Shown piece after piece: positions 1-9,414 of a stretch of 64,000 nucleotides of DNA. Origin of the DNA: Tabrizicola caldifontis (GTDB lineage: Bacteria; Pseudomonadota; Alphaproteobacteria; Rhodobacterales; Rhodobacteraceae); the NCBI RefSeq assembly GCF_004762095.1, contig NZ_SIJH01000016.1, positions 31,011-95,010 of the forward strand, written 5' to 3'. The translations under genes were made by a program, and so were the position numbers. Each line of letters starts with the position of its first letter. Within the stretch, counting starts at the first letter, position 1. Below the pieces are notes generated by a model that had not been told where the DNA came from, made no database searches, and saw only the letters and a list, made by a program, of their open reading frames with translations.

Positions 1-1
1 C

Positions 2-427
2 GTGGCCGGCGACATTCCGCGCCTGACAGATTACATCGCCCCTCTGCGTGAGGCCGGCTGCCGTGTCAGCATGTTCATCAGCCACGACCCGCGCCAGATC
101 GAGGCCAGCGCGGCCATCGGTGCGGCAGTGGTGGAACTTCACACCGGGCTTTATTCCGACCTGCTGGCGGAAGGCCACGGCGAATTGGCCGAGCGTGAAC
201 TGGCCGCGTTGCGCAAGGGCGCGGAACGTGCCGCCGCCCTGGGGCTTGAGGTGCATGCCGGTCACGGGCTGACCTACGACAATGTCGAAGCCATCGCCGC
301 AATTCCGGAACTGACCGAACTGAACATCGGCCATTTCCTGGTGGGCGAGGCGATCTTCCGCGGGTTAGGTCCCGCGATCGAGGAAATGCGCCGTCGCATG
401 GACCTGGCGCGCGGGGTGGCCGCGTGA
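2..427 (+). CDS. pdxJ: Pyridoxine 5'-phosphate synthase PdxJ (C-terminal part)
   Basis: PdxJ condenses 3-amino-2-oxopropyl phosphate with deoxyxylulose 5-phosphate to give pyridoxine 5'-phosphate, the last ring-forming step of DXP-dependent vitamin B6 synthesis in the cytoplasm. The frame is open at the left edge, so the first third or so of the protein lies outside the window. The remaining 141 residues carry typical PdxJ blocks: [32 protein letters not shown] and [13 protein letters not shown] near the C-terminus. It is followed 64 nt later by acpS, the usual alphaproteobacterial order. The GTG at position 2 is an internal valine, not a start. Confidence 0.93.
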   Translation: MAGDIPRLTDYIAPLREAGCRVSMFISHDPRQIEASAAIGAAVVELHTGLYSDLLAEGHGELAERELAALRKGAERAAALGLEVHAGHGLTYDNVEAIAAIPELTELNIGHFLVGEAIFRGLGPAIEEMRRRMDLARGVAA

Positions 428-491
428 CAGCGGAATCCGGCATGAATTCCGGACCGCAAATCGGCGGCGGCTGTCGGAAGGGCCTCCCTCG

Positions 492-902
492 ATGATCCTG
501 GGCATCGGCACCGATCTTGCAAACATCGACCGGATCGAGGCGACGCTAACCCGGTTTGGCGACCGTTTCCGCGATCGCGTCTTCACCGAACGCGAACAGC
601 GCAAGGCCGAAGGCAGGCCGCGCGCGGTCGCAGCAACCTATGCCAAGCGCTGGGCAGCGAAAGAGGCTTGCTCGAAGGCGCTGGGCACGGGCCTGCGCAT
701 GGGCATAGCCTGGAAGGACATGGCGGTGACCAACCTTCGCTCGGGCCAGCCGGTGATGCATGTGACCGGCTGGGCCGCCGACCGCCTGCGCGCAATGACG
801 CCCGAAGGGCATGAGGCAGTGATCCATGTTACCTTGACTGACGACCACCCATGGGCGCAGGCTTTCGTCATCATCGAGGCAAGGCCCATCACCCGGAGGT
901 GA
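492..902 (+). CDS. acpS: Holo-[acyl-carrier-protein] synthase AcpS
   Basis: AcpS transfers the 4'-phosphopantetheine arm of CoA to apo-ACP, activating fatty acid synthesis. The 136-residue length fits the family. The N-terminal [13 protein letters not shown] block holds the metal ligand Asp8, and [14 protein letters not shown] at about residues 54-67 holds Glu58, the second metal ligand and catalytic region. It lies between pdxJ and a small membrane protein whose start is 3 nt after this stop, so the two are probably co-transcribed and perhaps translationally coupled. Function is confident from motifs and neighbourhood. Confidence 0.95.
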   Translation: MILGIGTDLANIDRIEATLTRFGDRFRDRVFTEREQRKAEGRPRAVAATYAKRWAAKEACSKALGTGLRMGIAWKDMAVTNLRSGQPVMHVTGWAADRLRAMTPEGHEAVIHVTLTDDHPWAQAFVIIEARPITRR

Positions 903-905
903 AGC

Positions 906-1619
906 ATGTCCCAGCCGCAATACTCGCCCCGGATCGAGGCGCTGGTGGCGGCGGGCGTTGCGGTGGCGGCGCTGGGTGTGGCGGGCTGGCTGGGATGGAT
1001 GATCGGCTGGCCCGGAAGCTTCGATACCTCCGACCCGGATTTCGTCAATCCGATCTCGATCATGATCCTGGGGCTTCTGGGCGCTGCGGTCTGGTTCGGG
1101 ATCAAGGCCGTGGGCCACGAACGCCGGCACCGCGCCTTCGGGAATGGTCATCTGAACCTTGATCCACCCGGCCATCTGCGACTGGGCGGGGCGCTCAGCG
1201 GCCGGCTGAAGGTGCAGCGGCCGGTTGCTGCCGCCGGACCTTTCCACATGGTGCTGACCTGTTTCGATGTTCACGAATTCGAGGACAACGGGCGCTTCAA
1301 GACCGTGGATTTTCCGGTGTGGACCGATGAAAGGACACTGCCACGCGAAACCGATGCCACCCAGGGCCTTGCCTTCCGTTTCGTTCTTCCCGCCTCGGTG
1401 GGCCTCGACCCTGTGCCTTCCGGCATCCTGCCAGGGCAAGCGTCGCGTCACCGGCTAACAGTGCATGTCCCGGGAATGAAGCAGGTCGTTGCCAGCAACA
1501 CCCCGCCCGTGGGGCGCTACTGGAAGCTCGTCGTAACGGCCCCGACGGCGGGCCCTGAGTTCCGTGCCGAGGTCGTCGTTCCGACCGACCGTCCGCGCGG
1601 TAACAGCCGGTTGCCTTGA
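906..1619 (+). CDS. Conserved membrane protein of unknown function
   Basis: This 237-residue protein is not one I can name. Residues about 10-31 and 50-67 are hydrophobic and likely form a membrane hairpin; the rest is soluble, rich in short beta-type stretches and without catalytic motifs I recognise. Its layout (two N-terminal TM segments followed by a beta-rich domain) resembles DUF3592-type proteins, but that is only a resemblance. It starts 3 nt after acpS and precedes lepB, so it may act in envelope or secretion housekeeping; this is inferred from position alone. Start ATG 906 follows a purine-rich CCGGAGGTGAAGC stretch that serves as ribosome binding site. Confidence 0.7.
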   Translation: MSQPQYSPRIEALVAAGVAVAALGVAGWLGWMIGWPGSFDTSDPDFVNPISIMILGLLGAAVWFGIKAVGHERRHRAFGNGHLNLDPPGHLRLGGALSGRLKVQRPVAAAGPFHMVLTCFDVHEFEDNGRFKTVDFPVWTDERTLPRETDATQGLAFRFVLPASVGLDPVPSGILPGQASRHRLTVHVPGMKQVVASNTPPVGRYWKLVVTAPTAGPEFRAEVVVPTDRPRGNSRLP

Positions 1620-1682
1620 CTTCCCCCGACGCTTGCGCGCAAGAAGCGCGAGACCGTGAAAGGGCAAGGGGCAGGGCAGATC

Positions 1683-2468
1683 ATGGCGAAGGCAAAGTCC
1701 GACGGCGGTTTTGTCGAGACGATCAAGACCGTCTTCTGGGCGCTGGTTATCGCAGGTGTCTTCCGCACGCTGTTCTTTCAGCCCTTCTGGATTCCCTCGG
1801 AATCGATGAAGGACACGCTGCTGATCGGCGACTTCCTGTTCGTCAACAAGATGGCCTATGGCTATTCGAAATATTCCTGCCCATTCGCAATGTGCCCCTT
1901 CGAAGGCCGCATCTTCGCCAGCGAACCCAAGCGCGGCGATGTCGTGGTGTTCCGCCACCCGGTGAACGGGTCGGATTTCATCAAGCGCCTGATCGGCCTG
2001 CCGGGGGACCGGATCCAGATGAAGGACGGGATCCTTTACATCAACGGTGTTGCCGCCCCGCAGGAACCGGCTGGCGTGTTCGAAGAGGTCTATGAACCCC
2101 AGGGCCCGATGCGGAACCTGCCACGCTGTGAGAACGGCGCTGTCGGGGCCGGGGGCATCTGCAAGAAGTCCCGTTTCATCGAAACCCTGCCCGAGGGCCG
2201 CCAGCATCATGTCCTGAACATCGACACGAACGGCTTCGGCGACAACACCGATGTCTTCACCGTGCCGGAGGGGCATTACTTCTTCATGGGTGACAACCGC
2301 GACAACAGCCAGGACAGCCGCTATGCCCAGGCCGTGGGCGGCGTGGGATTTGTTCCAGCAGAATATCTGATCGGCCGCGCCGACCGTATCATCTTTTCCT
2401 CTGCCGGAACCCGGATGCTGTATTTCTGGACCTGGCGGTCCGACCGTTATTTCAAGGCGATCGAGTGA
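1683..2468 (+). CDS. lepB: Signal peptidase I LepB
   Basis: Membrane-bound leader peptidase that cleaves signal peptides from secreted proteins on the periplasmic face. I chose ATG 1683 (261 aa, MAKAKSDGG...) over an upstream in-frame GTG at 1656, which only adds nine residues and lacks a better ribosome site. One TM helix lies at residues 13-30. The catalytic Ser is Ser41 in [10 protein letters not shown] and the general-base Lys is Lys101 in [11 protein letters not shown]; box [12 protein letters not shown] is also present. The stop overlaps the rnc start by 4 nt (GTGA), indicating translational coupling in the lepB-rnc-era operon. Confidence 0.95.
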   Translation: MAKAKSDGGFVETIKTVFWALVIAGVFRTLFFQPFWIPSESMKDTLLIGDFLFVNKMAYGYSKYSCPFAMCPFEGRIFASEPKRGDVVVFRHPVNGSDFIKRLIGLPGDRIQMKDGILYINGVAAPQEPAGVFEEVYEPQGPMRNLPRCENGAVGAGGICKKSRFIETLPEGRQHHVLNIDTNGFGDNTDVFTVPEGHYFFMGDNRDNSQDSRYAQAVGGVGFVPAEYLIGRADRIIFSSAGTRMLYFWTWRSDRYFKAIE

Positions 2469-3154
2469 GGCTTTCGGCCGAACTTGTCGCCTTCCAGGCC
2501 CGGCTCGGACACCGTTTCCGGCAGCCCGAGCTTCTTCTGCGTGCTGTAACACATGCCTCGATCGGAACGGCTACCCGACCCGACAACCAGCGTCTGGAGT
2601 TCCTGGGCGACCGCGTGCTGGGTCTTGTCATGGCCGAGGCGCTGCTTGCGGCCGACGAAAGCGCGCGCGAGGGCCAGCTTGCCCCCCGCTTCAACGCTCT
2701 GGTGCGCAAGGAAACCTGTGCTGCCGTGGCGCGCGAGATCGGTCTTGGCGATGTGCTGAAGCTTGGCCGGTCCGAGATGCTGACCGGCGGGCGCCGGAAA
2801 GATGCCCTGCTGGGTGACGCCATGGAGGCGGTGATTGCCGCCGTCTATGAGGACGCAGGCTTCGAGGCCGCGCGCGCGCTGGTCCTGCGGCTGTGGGGCG
2901 ACCGGATCGCCGCTGTGGAGCCCGACGCGCGCGACGCGAAGACCAGCCTTCAGGAATGGGCGCAGGCGCGCGGCATGCCGCCGCCCGTCTATGAGGAGGC
3001 CGGGCGTTCCGGCCCGGACCATGCGCCGGTCTTCACCGTGCGGGTCAAACTGGCCAGCGGCGAGACGGCCGAGGCCTCTGCCGGGTCGAAACGGGTGGCC
3101 GAACAGGCCGCGGCCAGAGCACTCCTAGATCGGGTGGCGGACTCGGGGGGCTGA
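2465..3154 (+). CDS. rnc: Ribonuclease III
   Basis: Double-strand-specific endoribonuclease that processes rRNA precursors and structured mRNAs. The 229-residue protein has the RNase III signature NQRLEFLGD at residues 41-49, containing metal-binding Glu45 and Asp49, and a second acidic block [14 protein letters not shown] around residue 118. A double-stranded RNA binding domain fills about residues 150-225 and ends in a typical [13 protein letters not shown] helix. The GTG start lies inside the lepB stop overlap, so expression is probably coupled to lepB. Family and context agree. Confidence 0.96.
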   Translation: MRLSAELVAFQARLGHRFRQPELLLRAVTHASIGTATRPDNQRLEFLGDRVLGLVMAEALLAADESAREGQLAPRFNALVRKETCAAVAREIGLGDVLKLGRSEMLTGGRRKDALLGDAMEAVIAAVYEDAGFEAARALVLRLWGDRIAAVEPDARDAKTSLQEWAQARGMPPPVYEEAGRSGPDHAPVFTVRVKLASGETAEASAGSKRVAEQAAARALLDRVADSGG

Positions 3155-3170
3155 GCAGCCGCTTGTCCAG

Positions 3171-3184
3171 GATTGCGTGCAATC
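3171..3184. other. Inverted repeat between rnc and era
   Basis: GATTGCGTGCAATC is a perfect 6-bp inverted repeat around GT, 17 nt after the rnc stop. A second short stem, GCGGG/CCCGC with loop GGCTTG, follows. Together they could form a processing or stability hairpin in the 153-nt rnc-era gap; neither has a T-rich tail, so I do not call a terminator. Confidence 0.4.
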
Positions 3185-3307
3185 TTCGCGGGGGCTTGCC
3201 CGCACGCGAACGCAGTTCATGATCAGGCCTGCTTGGCGTTTCAGGGAAATCTGGCCTTTTCCGCCGGTTTGGCCTATGGGTTCGGGTCAAGGAAAGGGTG
3301 CCATCAC

Positions 3308-4219
3308 ATGACCACACGCGCGGGCTTCGTTGCCCTGATCGGCGAGCCGAATGCCGGGAAATCGACGCTTCTGAACCGGATGGTGGGCGCCAAGGTCTCG
3401 ATCGTCACCCACAAGGTGCAGACGACCAGGACGCGCATCCGCGGGATCGCCATGGCGGGCTACACGCAGATTGTCTTCGTGGACACCCCCGGCATCTTCC
3501 GGCCGCGGCGCAGGCTGGACCGCAGCATGGTCAAGGCCGCCTGGGGCGGGGCTTCGGATGCCGATGTGATCGTTCTGCTGATCGAGGCGCACCGCGGGCT
3601 GACTGAAGGTGTCATGGCAATCATCGAGCGCCTGCGCGACGAGATGCCCAAGGGCAAGCCCGTGGCGCTGGCGATCAACAAGATCGACCGGGTGAAGGCT
3701 GAAACCCTGCTTGCGCTGGCCGAAGAGGCGAACCGGGCCTTCCCCTTTGTCCGCACCTTCATGATCAGCGCAGAGCGAGGACATGGGGTCGATGATCTGC
3801 GCGACTGGTTGGGTGCGACCCTGCCTGAGGGCCCGTGGTTCTACCCCGAGGACCAGATCGCTGACCTGTCGATGCGGATGATCGCCGCCGAGATGACGCG
3901 CGAGAAGCTGACCCTGCGCCTGCATGAAGAGCTGCCCTACCAGCTGACGGTCGAGACCGAGAAATGGGAGGATAGGCCCGACGGATCGACCCGGATCGAC
4001 CAGGTGGTCTATGTCGCGCGGGAAGGGCACAAGGGGATCGTGCTGGGCCACAAGGGAGAGACGATCAAGGCCATCGGCCAGGCGGCCCGGGCCGAGATCG
4101 CCGAATTCCTGGGCCGGCCGGTTCACCTGTTCCTTCAGGTCAAGGTGCGGCCCAACTGGCTGGACGAACCCGAACGCTATTCGGAAATGGGCCTCGACTT
4201 CAGGGATGGCGATGCCTGA
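3308..4219 (+). CDS. era: GTPase Era
   Basis: Essential GTPase that binds the 3' end of 16S rRNA and assists 30S ribosome maturation. With ATG 3308 as start the protein is 303 residues, the normal Era length; the frame is open further upstream, but AAGGAAAGGG about 8 nt before 3308 is a good ribosome binding site. G1 is GEPNAGKST (residues 12-20), G3 is DTPGI and G4 is NKID. A C-terminal KH domain carries GHKGETIKAIGQAAR. It follows rnc, as in many bacteria, which fits shared roles in rRNA processing. Confidence 0.96.
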   Translation: MTTRAGFVALIGEPNAGKSTLLNRMVGAKVSIVTHKVQTTRTRIRGIAMAGYTQIVFVDTPGIFRPRRRLDRSMVKAAWGGASDADVIVLLIEAHRGLTEGVMAIIERLRDEMPKGKPVALAINKIDRVKAETLLALAEEANRAFPFVRTFMISAERGHGVDDLRDWLGATLPEGPWFYPEDQIADLSMRMIAAEMTREKLTLRLHEELPYQLTVETEKWEDRPDGSTRIDQVVYVAREGHKGIVLGHKGETIKAIGQAARAEIAEFLGRPVHLFLQVKVRPNWLDEPERYSEMGLDFRDGDA

Positions 4220-4253
4220 TCTGTACGGAACGGATCGAAAACTCTGGCGGGGA

Positions 4254-4283
4254 ACCCTCGGGCAACTCCGCTGGCCCGAGGGT
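4254..4283 (+). promoter_or_regulatory. Hairpin covering the ribosome binding site of the DUF1491 gene
   Basis: ACCCTCGGGC (4254-4263) and GCCCGAGGGT (4274-4283) are perfect 10-bp complements with a 10-nt loop. The 3' arm contains GAGGG, the only Shine-Dalgarno-like stretch before the ATG at 4286 (or 4289). In the RNA the site would be paired, so translation of the next gene may be held low or need opening of the stem. There is no T tract after it, so a terminator is less likely. Confidence 0.6.
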
Positions 4284-4285
4284 AA

Positions 4286-4624
4286 ATGATGGTGCCGCGT
4301 CTGGCAACCCACATCTGGGTCTCGGCCTATCTCAAGCGGCTGGAGCTTGCCGGAATCCCCGCCTATGTCACCGCCAGGGGCGATCCAGAGGCCGGGGCGG
4401 TGCTGGTCAAGGTTGCGCTCATGGACGGGACGGCGAGGGCGTGGGAGCGGCGGTCGGACATCCTGACCGGTGCTAGGGCGTGGTTCCTGCTGGCCGAGGG
4501 GCCGGAAACCGATGTCGATGCTCTGGTAGGCAGGACGCGGGCGCGCGACCCCGACCTATGGGTGATCGAGCTGGAAGACCGGCAGGGGCGCACATTGCTG
4601 GACGAGGAAGGCCTTTCGGAGTGA
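4286..4624 (+). CDS. DUF1491 family protein
   Basis: Small protein of 112 residues recognised as DUF1491 by its start (RLATHIWVSAYLKRLELAGIPAYV) pattern and its usual place between era and recO in Rhodobacteraceae. Biochemical function is unknown. No transmembrane segment or signal peptide is visible; the C-terminal half is acidic and ends in a DRQGRTLLDEEGL block. Two adjacent start codons exist (ATG 4286 and ATG 4289), both just after a hairpin that contains the only ribosome binding site. Read-through from era is the likely source of transcript. Confidence 0.82.
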   Translation: MMVPRLATHIWVSAYLKRLELAGIPAYVTARGDPEAGAVLVKVALMDGTARAWERRSDILTGARAWFLLAEGPETDVDALVGRTRARDPDLWVIELEDRQGRTLLDEEGLSE

Positions 4625-4660
4625 GTTGCACGGCCCGCAGCCGCGAAGGATAGTCGGCGC

Positions 4661-5380
4661 ATGGACTGGCGCGACGAAGGCATCCTTCTGTCCATGCGGC
4701 CGCATGGAGAAAGTGCCGCGATCATCGAGGTGCTGACCGCAGTGCATGGCCGTCACGCCGGCGTTGTGCGGGGCGGTGCGTCGCGGAAGATGGCCGCCAC
4801 GCTGCAACCCGGTACAGGGCTGATGCTGGACTGGCGCGCGCGGCTTGACGATCATCTGGGCAGCTTCACCGTCGAACCCATCCGAAGCCGGGCCCATCTG
4901 CTGTCGGACCGTCTGGCACTGGCCGGCCTTCTGTCGGCCTGCGCGTTGCTGCGTATCGCCCTGCCCGAGCGCGAGCCCCAGCCCGGGCTGTGGCCGGTCA
5001 CACTGGCCCTGTTCGATACGCTGGGGCAGGGGGACTGGACCTCTGCCTATCTGCGCTGGGAACTGCACTTGCTGGAGAGCCTGGGCTACGGTCTGGACCT
5101 GTCCAGTTGCGCTGTAACCGGTGCTACCGAGGGACTGGCCTATGTCAGCCCGAAATCCGGCCGGGCAGTGACGGCCGAAGGCGCTGGCGACTGGGCCGAC
5201 CGGCTCTTGCCGTTGCCCGAGGGGCTGGCAGGCACCGGCCCGCTGAACCGCGAGGCTGTCAACCTTGGGCTGAAGCTGACCGGGCATTTCCTTGACCGGG
5301 GCCTGCGCCCGGTTCTGCATGACAAGCCCCTGCCCGAGGCGCGGTCGCGGTTTCTGGACCTTCTGGCCCGCCCGACGTGA
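4661..5380 (+). CDS. recO: DNA repair protein RecO
   Basis: RecO anneals complementary strands and, with RecR, loads RecA on SSB-coated gaps. The 239-residue length is typical. The N-terminal OB-fold begins [17 protein letters not shown], matching the RecO pattern of a short strand followed by GE(S/N)-type turn; [12 protein letters not shown] is the conserved basic segment after it. The C-terminal half is helical. I see no four-cysteine zinc site. It closes the lepB-rnc-era-DUF1491-recO group. Confidence 0.9.
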   Translation: MDWRDEGILLSMRPHGESAAIIEVLTAVHGRHAGVVRGGASRKMAATLQPGTGLMLDWRARLDDHLGSFTVEPIRSRAHLLSDRLALAGLLSACALLRIALPEREPQPGLWPVTLALFDTLGQGDWTSAYLRWELHLLESLGYGLDLSSCAVTGATEGLAYVSPKSGRAVTAEGAGDWADRLLPLPEGLAGTGPLNREAVNLGLKLTGHFLDRGLRPVLHDKPLPEARSRFLDLLARPT

Positions 5381-5442
5381 AGCGACACCGGATGTCGCGC
5401 CCGTGACAGACGGACCCTGGCTTCGGGCATCGAAGTTGGGGC

Positions 5443-6771
5443 ATGGCCACCCGATACCTGCCCCTGGCGCTGAAGCACAGCCCCACGCCCAGCATCGAGC
5501 ATTTCGCATTGCTGGCCGGCCTTGATGCCGCGATCCGCGGGGTTCTGATCTCGACCATGCCGTTGGTGGTCTATGATGCGCTGAAGGATGCGCAGACCAC
5601 GTCGGTCGTCTATTTCGTCTCTGGCATCGTGGCGCTGGTCTGGGGGCTGATGGTCCCTTGGGCCACGCGCCGGGTGCCGCGCCGCTGGGCCTATACCGGC
5701 GGGGTCGTCCTTTACCTTGTGGGCAATGCGCTGGGCGCGGTCGGAACAGGCTGGTCAGTGCCGCTGGCGCTGGTGTGCAATGCCATGGCGACAGTGACGA
5801 TCTTCGTCTGTCTGAACGCCTATGTGCTGGATTATGTGGACCGCGCCAACCTCGGGCGCAGCCAGTCGGTGCAGATGGCCTATGCCGCCGCCGCCTGGAC
5901 GCTGGGGCCGATGGCCGGGGTCTGGCTGTATCATACCTGGGCGCCGCTGCCCTTTGTTGTGGCGGGGGGCTTCGCGCTGGTGTTGCTGGTCAGCTTCTGG
6001 GTTCTGCGGCTGGGCAATGGAAAGCAGATTGCGCGGGCCCGGCGGCCGGCAGTGAACCCCCTGGGCTATCTGGGGCGGTTCTTCAGCCAGCCCCGGCTGA
6101 TCGCTGGCTGGACCTTTGCGGTGATGCGCAGCTGCGGCTGGTGGGTCTATGTTGTCTACTTGCCGATCTTCTGCATCGAGGCGGGCCTGGGCGACAAGGT
6201 CGGTGGCATTGCGCTTTCGATCACCAACGCGCTGCTGTTCGCCGCGCCTGCCCTGAACCGGCTGGGCCGACGCCTGTCGGTGCGCCGGTCGGTGCGGCTT
6301 GCCTTCGGTGCCTGTGGAGGGCTGTTTGTCGCCGCGGGACTGCTGGCATTCCTGCCCTGGGTCACTGTGGGGCTGATCATGAGCGCTTCGGTCTTTCTGG
6401 TGATGCTTGATGTGGTGGGGGGCTTGCCCTTCCTGATGTCGGTCAAGCCCAGCGAGCGCACCGAGATGTCGGCGGTCTATTCCAGTTTCCGCGATGTGTC
6501 GGGCATCCTGACGCCAGGGGCGGCCTGGGCGATCCTGCTGGTCGCGCCCTTGCCCGGCATCTTCGCGGCCGCAGGGGTGGGGCTGCTGGTGTCATGGGGC
6601 ATCGCCGGACGGCTGCATCCCAGGCTGGGCGTCCAGCGCCCGTCGCGCGGGGGGCTGGGGCAGGGCTCGTCGATGATGTCGAACCACGCGCCATGTGAGA
6701 CATCATCGCGACGAGGAGACGCAGTCGAACGAGGAGCGGTCGCTGTCACCCCCTCGCCGTCGCGTGGCTGA
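5443..6771 (+). CDS. MFS transporter
   Basis: A 442-residue membrane protein with about twelve hydrophobic segments in the major facilitator arrangement, including GLMVPWATRRVPRRWAYTGG between helices 2 and 3, the usual conserved loop region. The substrate cannot be read from sequence. The last 38 residues, after LHPRLGVQRPSRGG, are hydrophilic and look unlike the rest; they run 26 nt into the 3' end of the decayed epimerase on the other strand. The native stop may have been lost, giving a C-terminal extension. It starts 62 nt after recO. Confidence 0.8.
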   Translation: MATRYLPLALKHSPTPSIEHFALLAGLDAAIRGVLISTMPLVVYDALKDAQTTSVVYFVSGIVALVWGLMVPWATRRVPRRWAYTGGVVLYLVGNALGAVGTGWSVPLALVCNAMATVTIFVCLNAYVLDYVDRANLGRSQSVQMAYAAAAWTLGPMAGVWLYHTWAPLPFVVAGGFALVLLVSFWVLRLGNGKQIARARRPAVNPLGYLGRFFSQPRLIAGWTFAVMRSCGWWVYVVYLPIFCIEAGLGDKVGGIALSITNALLFAAPALNRLGRRLSVRRSVRLAFGACGGLFVAAGLLAFLPWVTVGLIMSASVFLVMLDVVGGLPFLMSVKPSERTEMSAVYSSFRDVSGILTPGAAWAILLVAPLPGIFAAAGVGLLVSWGIAGRLHPRLGVQRPSRGGLGQGSSMMSNHAPCETSSRRGDAVERGAVAVTPSPSRG

Positions 6772-7617
6772 CCAGCCACTCTGCCGCAGCGATTGGCGCC
6801 GCCTGAGGCGAAATGAGCTGCGTCCCCAGTTCCAGCGCGGCGCGAGTATTCTGCAGACTGTCGGTAAGGCCCAGCCGGGGCAGGATCGTGCGTATGTCTT
6901 CATCCAACAGCGACAGCTGACGGAGCACCGGCTTCGGCGCCTCGCGCAAATCGACGATTGCCAGCCCCATCGGCGGCACCATCGCACCGCGACCCTTCAG
7001 GAAACGCTCCACCAGCCCCAGCGAAGATCCGTGATGTCGGTCCGGCGGCGGGCCCGGGATGAAGCCGGGGCTGATCACCGTCAGGTTCAGGCCGCGTTCC
7101 TTGGCAATCTCCCACGCCTTGTGTTCGGCCGGGGTCTTCGACTTTTCGCAGGCGGTGGCCAAGGGCTTTGCCGAATCGTATCAGTCCAACGCGTCATGCA
7201 GGTGTGTGCCTTTCGACAGGTCCAACACCGCAGCGATCGATGAGGTCAGAACGACGCGCTTCACCCCGGCATTTGCCGCAGCCTCCATCACCCGGCAGGC
7301 GCCTTCGACTGCGGGGCGGATCAGATCGGTGGGATCCTTCGGTTGGGCAATCGGTTAGGGTGAGGTGGTGTGGACAACCGCAGCCACCCCGGACATTGCC
7401 GCGGACCAGCCGGCATCCGCTTCCCGATCGGTCTCGATCAGACGCGGCCTGCCCGCTCCCCGGGCCAGATGCGCAGCAATGGCGGCGCGCACTTCGTCGG
7501 CTGGTCCTGCCGCCGCACCGTGCCGCGCACATCGAACCTTGCATTCGGCAGTTTCAGGACAACGTGTCTGGCGATGAGCCCCCAAAATCTCGTCAGAACT
7601 GCAAGCATCATCGCCAT
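6746..7617 (-). pseudogene. Decayed NAD-dependent epimerase/dehydratase (dihydroflavonol reductase-like)
   Basis: Reading the minus strand gives a clear extended-SDR protein broken in several ways. The segment RPAVEGACRVMEAAANAG then VKRVVLTSS, and KSKTPAEHKAWEIAKERGLN, are family blocks lying in one frame, but TAA (7355-7357) and TGA (7181-7183, where a Trp codon would be expected before YDSAKP) interrupt them. Near 7500 a one-base loss separates RHVVLKLPNARFDVRGTVRR from ADEVRAAIAAHLA. Around 6940 the frame jumps from VDLR straight to EAPKPVLRQLSL, lacking roughly 45 residues usually found there. The N-terminal GxxGxxG loop is also unrecognisable. The gene cannot make the full enzyme. Confidence 0.85.
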
Positions 7618-7672
7618 CTCCACACCCATCTTTCCACCGCAAGGGTGGGTGTGCGGGGCGGAAGTCAACCTG

Positions 7673-9316
7673 TCAGTCGAACAGCCGCCGCGCGATGACC
7701 TGGGCCTGGATTTCGGCGGCACCCTCGAAGATGTTCAGGATGCGCGCATCGCAAAGGATACGGCTGATCCGGTATTCCAGCGCAAATCCGTTGCCGCCGT
7801 GGATCTGCAGGGCGTTGTCGGCAGCGGCCCAGGCGACGCGGGCACCCAGAAGCTTGGCCATCCCGGCCTCCAGATCGCAGCGCTTGTCGTGATCCTTCTG
7901 CCAGGCGCTGAAATAGGTCAGCTGCCGGGCGATCATGATTTCCACAGCCATCATCGCCAGCTTGCCGGCGACCCGGGGAAACTCGATCAGCGACTTGCCG
8001 AACTGCTTGCGGTCCTCGGCATATTGCATCCCCGTCTCAAGCGCCGATTGCGCTACGCCCACGGCGCGGGCGGCGGTCTGGATGCGGGCGGATTCAAAGG
8101 TCTGCATCAGTTGCTTGAAGCCCTGCCCCTCGACGCCGCCCAGCAGGTTTTCGCCCTTGACCCGGAAATCGTCGAAGTTGACGGTGTATTCCTTCATGCC
8201 GCGATAACCCAGCACCTCGATCTCGCCGCCCGACAGGCCGGGATCGACGAAGGGCGTCTCGTCTGTGCCGGGAGTCTTTTCCGCCAGGAACATCGAAAGG
8301 CCGCGCCAGTCGGTCGTGCCTTCGACGCTGCGCGCCAGTACCGTCATCACATGGGTCCGCGCGGCATGGGTGATCCAGGTCTTGTTGCCGGTGATGATCC
8401 AGTCGTCGCCATCGCGCCGCGCCCGCGTGCGCAAGCTGCCAAGGTCAGACCCAGTGTTCGGTTCGGTGAAGACGGCGGTCGGCAGGATTTCCCCGCTGGC
8501 CAGCCCCGGCAGCCATTTCGTCTTCTGCTCCTCGGTGCCGCCGCAGAGGATCAGTTCGGCCGCGATCTCGCTGCGGGTGCCCAAGCTGCCCACGCCGATG
8601 TAGCCGCGGCTCAGCTCCTCGGACACCACGACCATCGAGGCCTTCGACAGACCGAATCCACCGTATTCCTCGGGGATCGTCAGGCCGAAGACGCCCATCC
8701 CGGCAAGCTCGGTGATGACATCCATCGGGATCAGTTCGTCCTTCAGATGCCAGTCGTGCGCGAACGGGATCACCTTTTCATCGGCGTAGCGGCGGAACTG
8801 GTCGCGGATCATCTCCAGTTCCTCGTCAAGGCCTGTCGCGCCAAACGTCGCCCGTCCCTGATTGTCGCGCATCAGCCGCACGAGTGCATCACGCGCCGCC
8901 GGCGTGTTTCCGCCCGCGATCAACCGCGCTGCGGCCTCGCCCGGCGTCCAGGCCTGCCCCAGATCGGCGAGCCGTGCCATTTCGCCCTGGCTCATCGGGA
9001 TGCCGCCCGCGATCTGCGCGAGATATTCACCGAAGCCGATCTGCAGGATCAGCGCCTCCATCTCGCCGAAGCTGCCCGTCGCAGCGAGGCGCCCCGCCCA
9101 GGCATCCAGCTGCCGCAGCGCCTCGACATAAGTAGCCAGCCAGGCCAGCGCATGGGCCTGGAACTGACGTTCCTCAAGCGCCGGTCCCGACAACTTGCCC
9201 GCCACCGTGACCTGGGCCCGCAGCCCGTCACGCGCAGAGGCAAACAGCGCCTCCACCTCGGGCAGGGCGGCGGTGGTCAGGGCGCGCAGATCGGCAAGGA
9301 TCGGGGTCTGGGTCAT
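7673..9316 (-). CDS. mcd: (2S)-methylsuccinyl-CoA dehydrogenase, acyl-CoA dehydrogenase family
   Basis: Probable Mcd, which oxidises (2S)-methylsuccinyl-CoA to mesaconyl-CoA in the ethylmalonyl-CoA pathway used to assimilate acetate when isocitrate lyase is absent. The protein (547 aa from ATG 9316; an in-frame ATG also exists at 9337) has an extra N-terminal helical region of about 150 residues before an acyl-CoA dehydrogenase core, the arrangement known for Mcd. Core landmarks are FTEPNTGSDL, GNKTWITHAARTH, YAEDRKQFGKSL and NALQIHGGNGF. It sits close to pckA, as I recall for Rhodobacter sphaeroides. A general acyl-CoA dehydrogenase is the alternative reading. Confidence 0.78.
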   Translation of the reverse strand: MTQTPILADLRALTTAALPEVEALFASARDGLRAQVTVAGKLSGPALEERQFQAHALAWLATYVEALRQLDAWAGRLAATGSFGEMEALILQIGFGEYLAQIAGGIPMSQGEMARLADLGQAWTPGEAAARLIAGGNTPAARDALVRLMRDNQGRATFGATGLDEELEMIRDQFRRYADEKVIPFAHDWHLKDELIPMDVITELAGMGVFGLTIPEEYGGFGLSKASMVVVSEELSRGYIGVGSLGTRSEIAAELILCGGTEEQKTKWLPGLASGEILPTAVFTEPNTGSDLGSLRTRARRDGDDWIITGNKTWITHAARTHVMTVLARSVEGTTDWRGLSMFLAEKTPGTDETPFVDPGLSGGEIEVLGYRGMKEYTVNFDDFRVKGENLLGGVEGQGFKQLMQTFESARIQTAARAVGVAQSALETGMQYAEDRKQFGKSLIEFPRVAGKLAMMAVEIMIARQLTYFSAWQKDHDKRCDLEAGMAKLLGARVAWAAADNALQIHGGNGFALEYRISRILCDARILNIFEGAAEIQAQVIARRLFD

Positions 9317-9414
9317 CGGTTGTCCATCATGCGGCATTTCGGGGCTCCGGGCGAGATTCTGCACCTGCGAAGACCTAGCGCCTTCGCAATCGCAGAGCAA
9401 CAAGATTTCAAATG

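Noticed and set aside
1656..1682. GTG 1656 as lepB start
   Set aside because: Adds nine residues unlike LepB N-termini and has no better ribosome site than ATG 1683.
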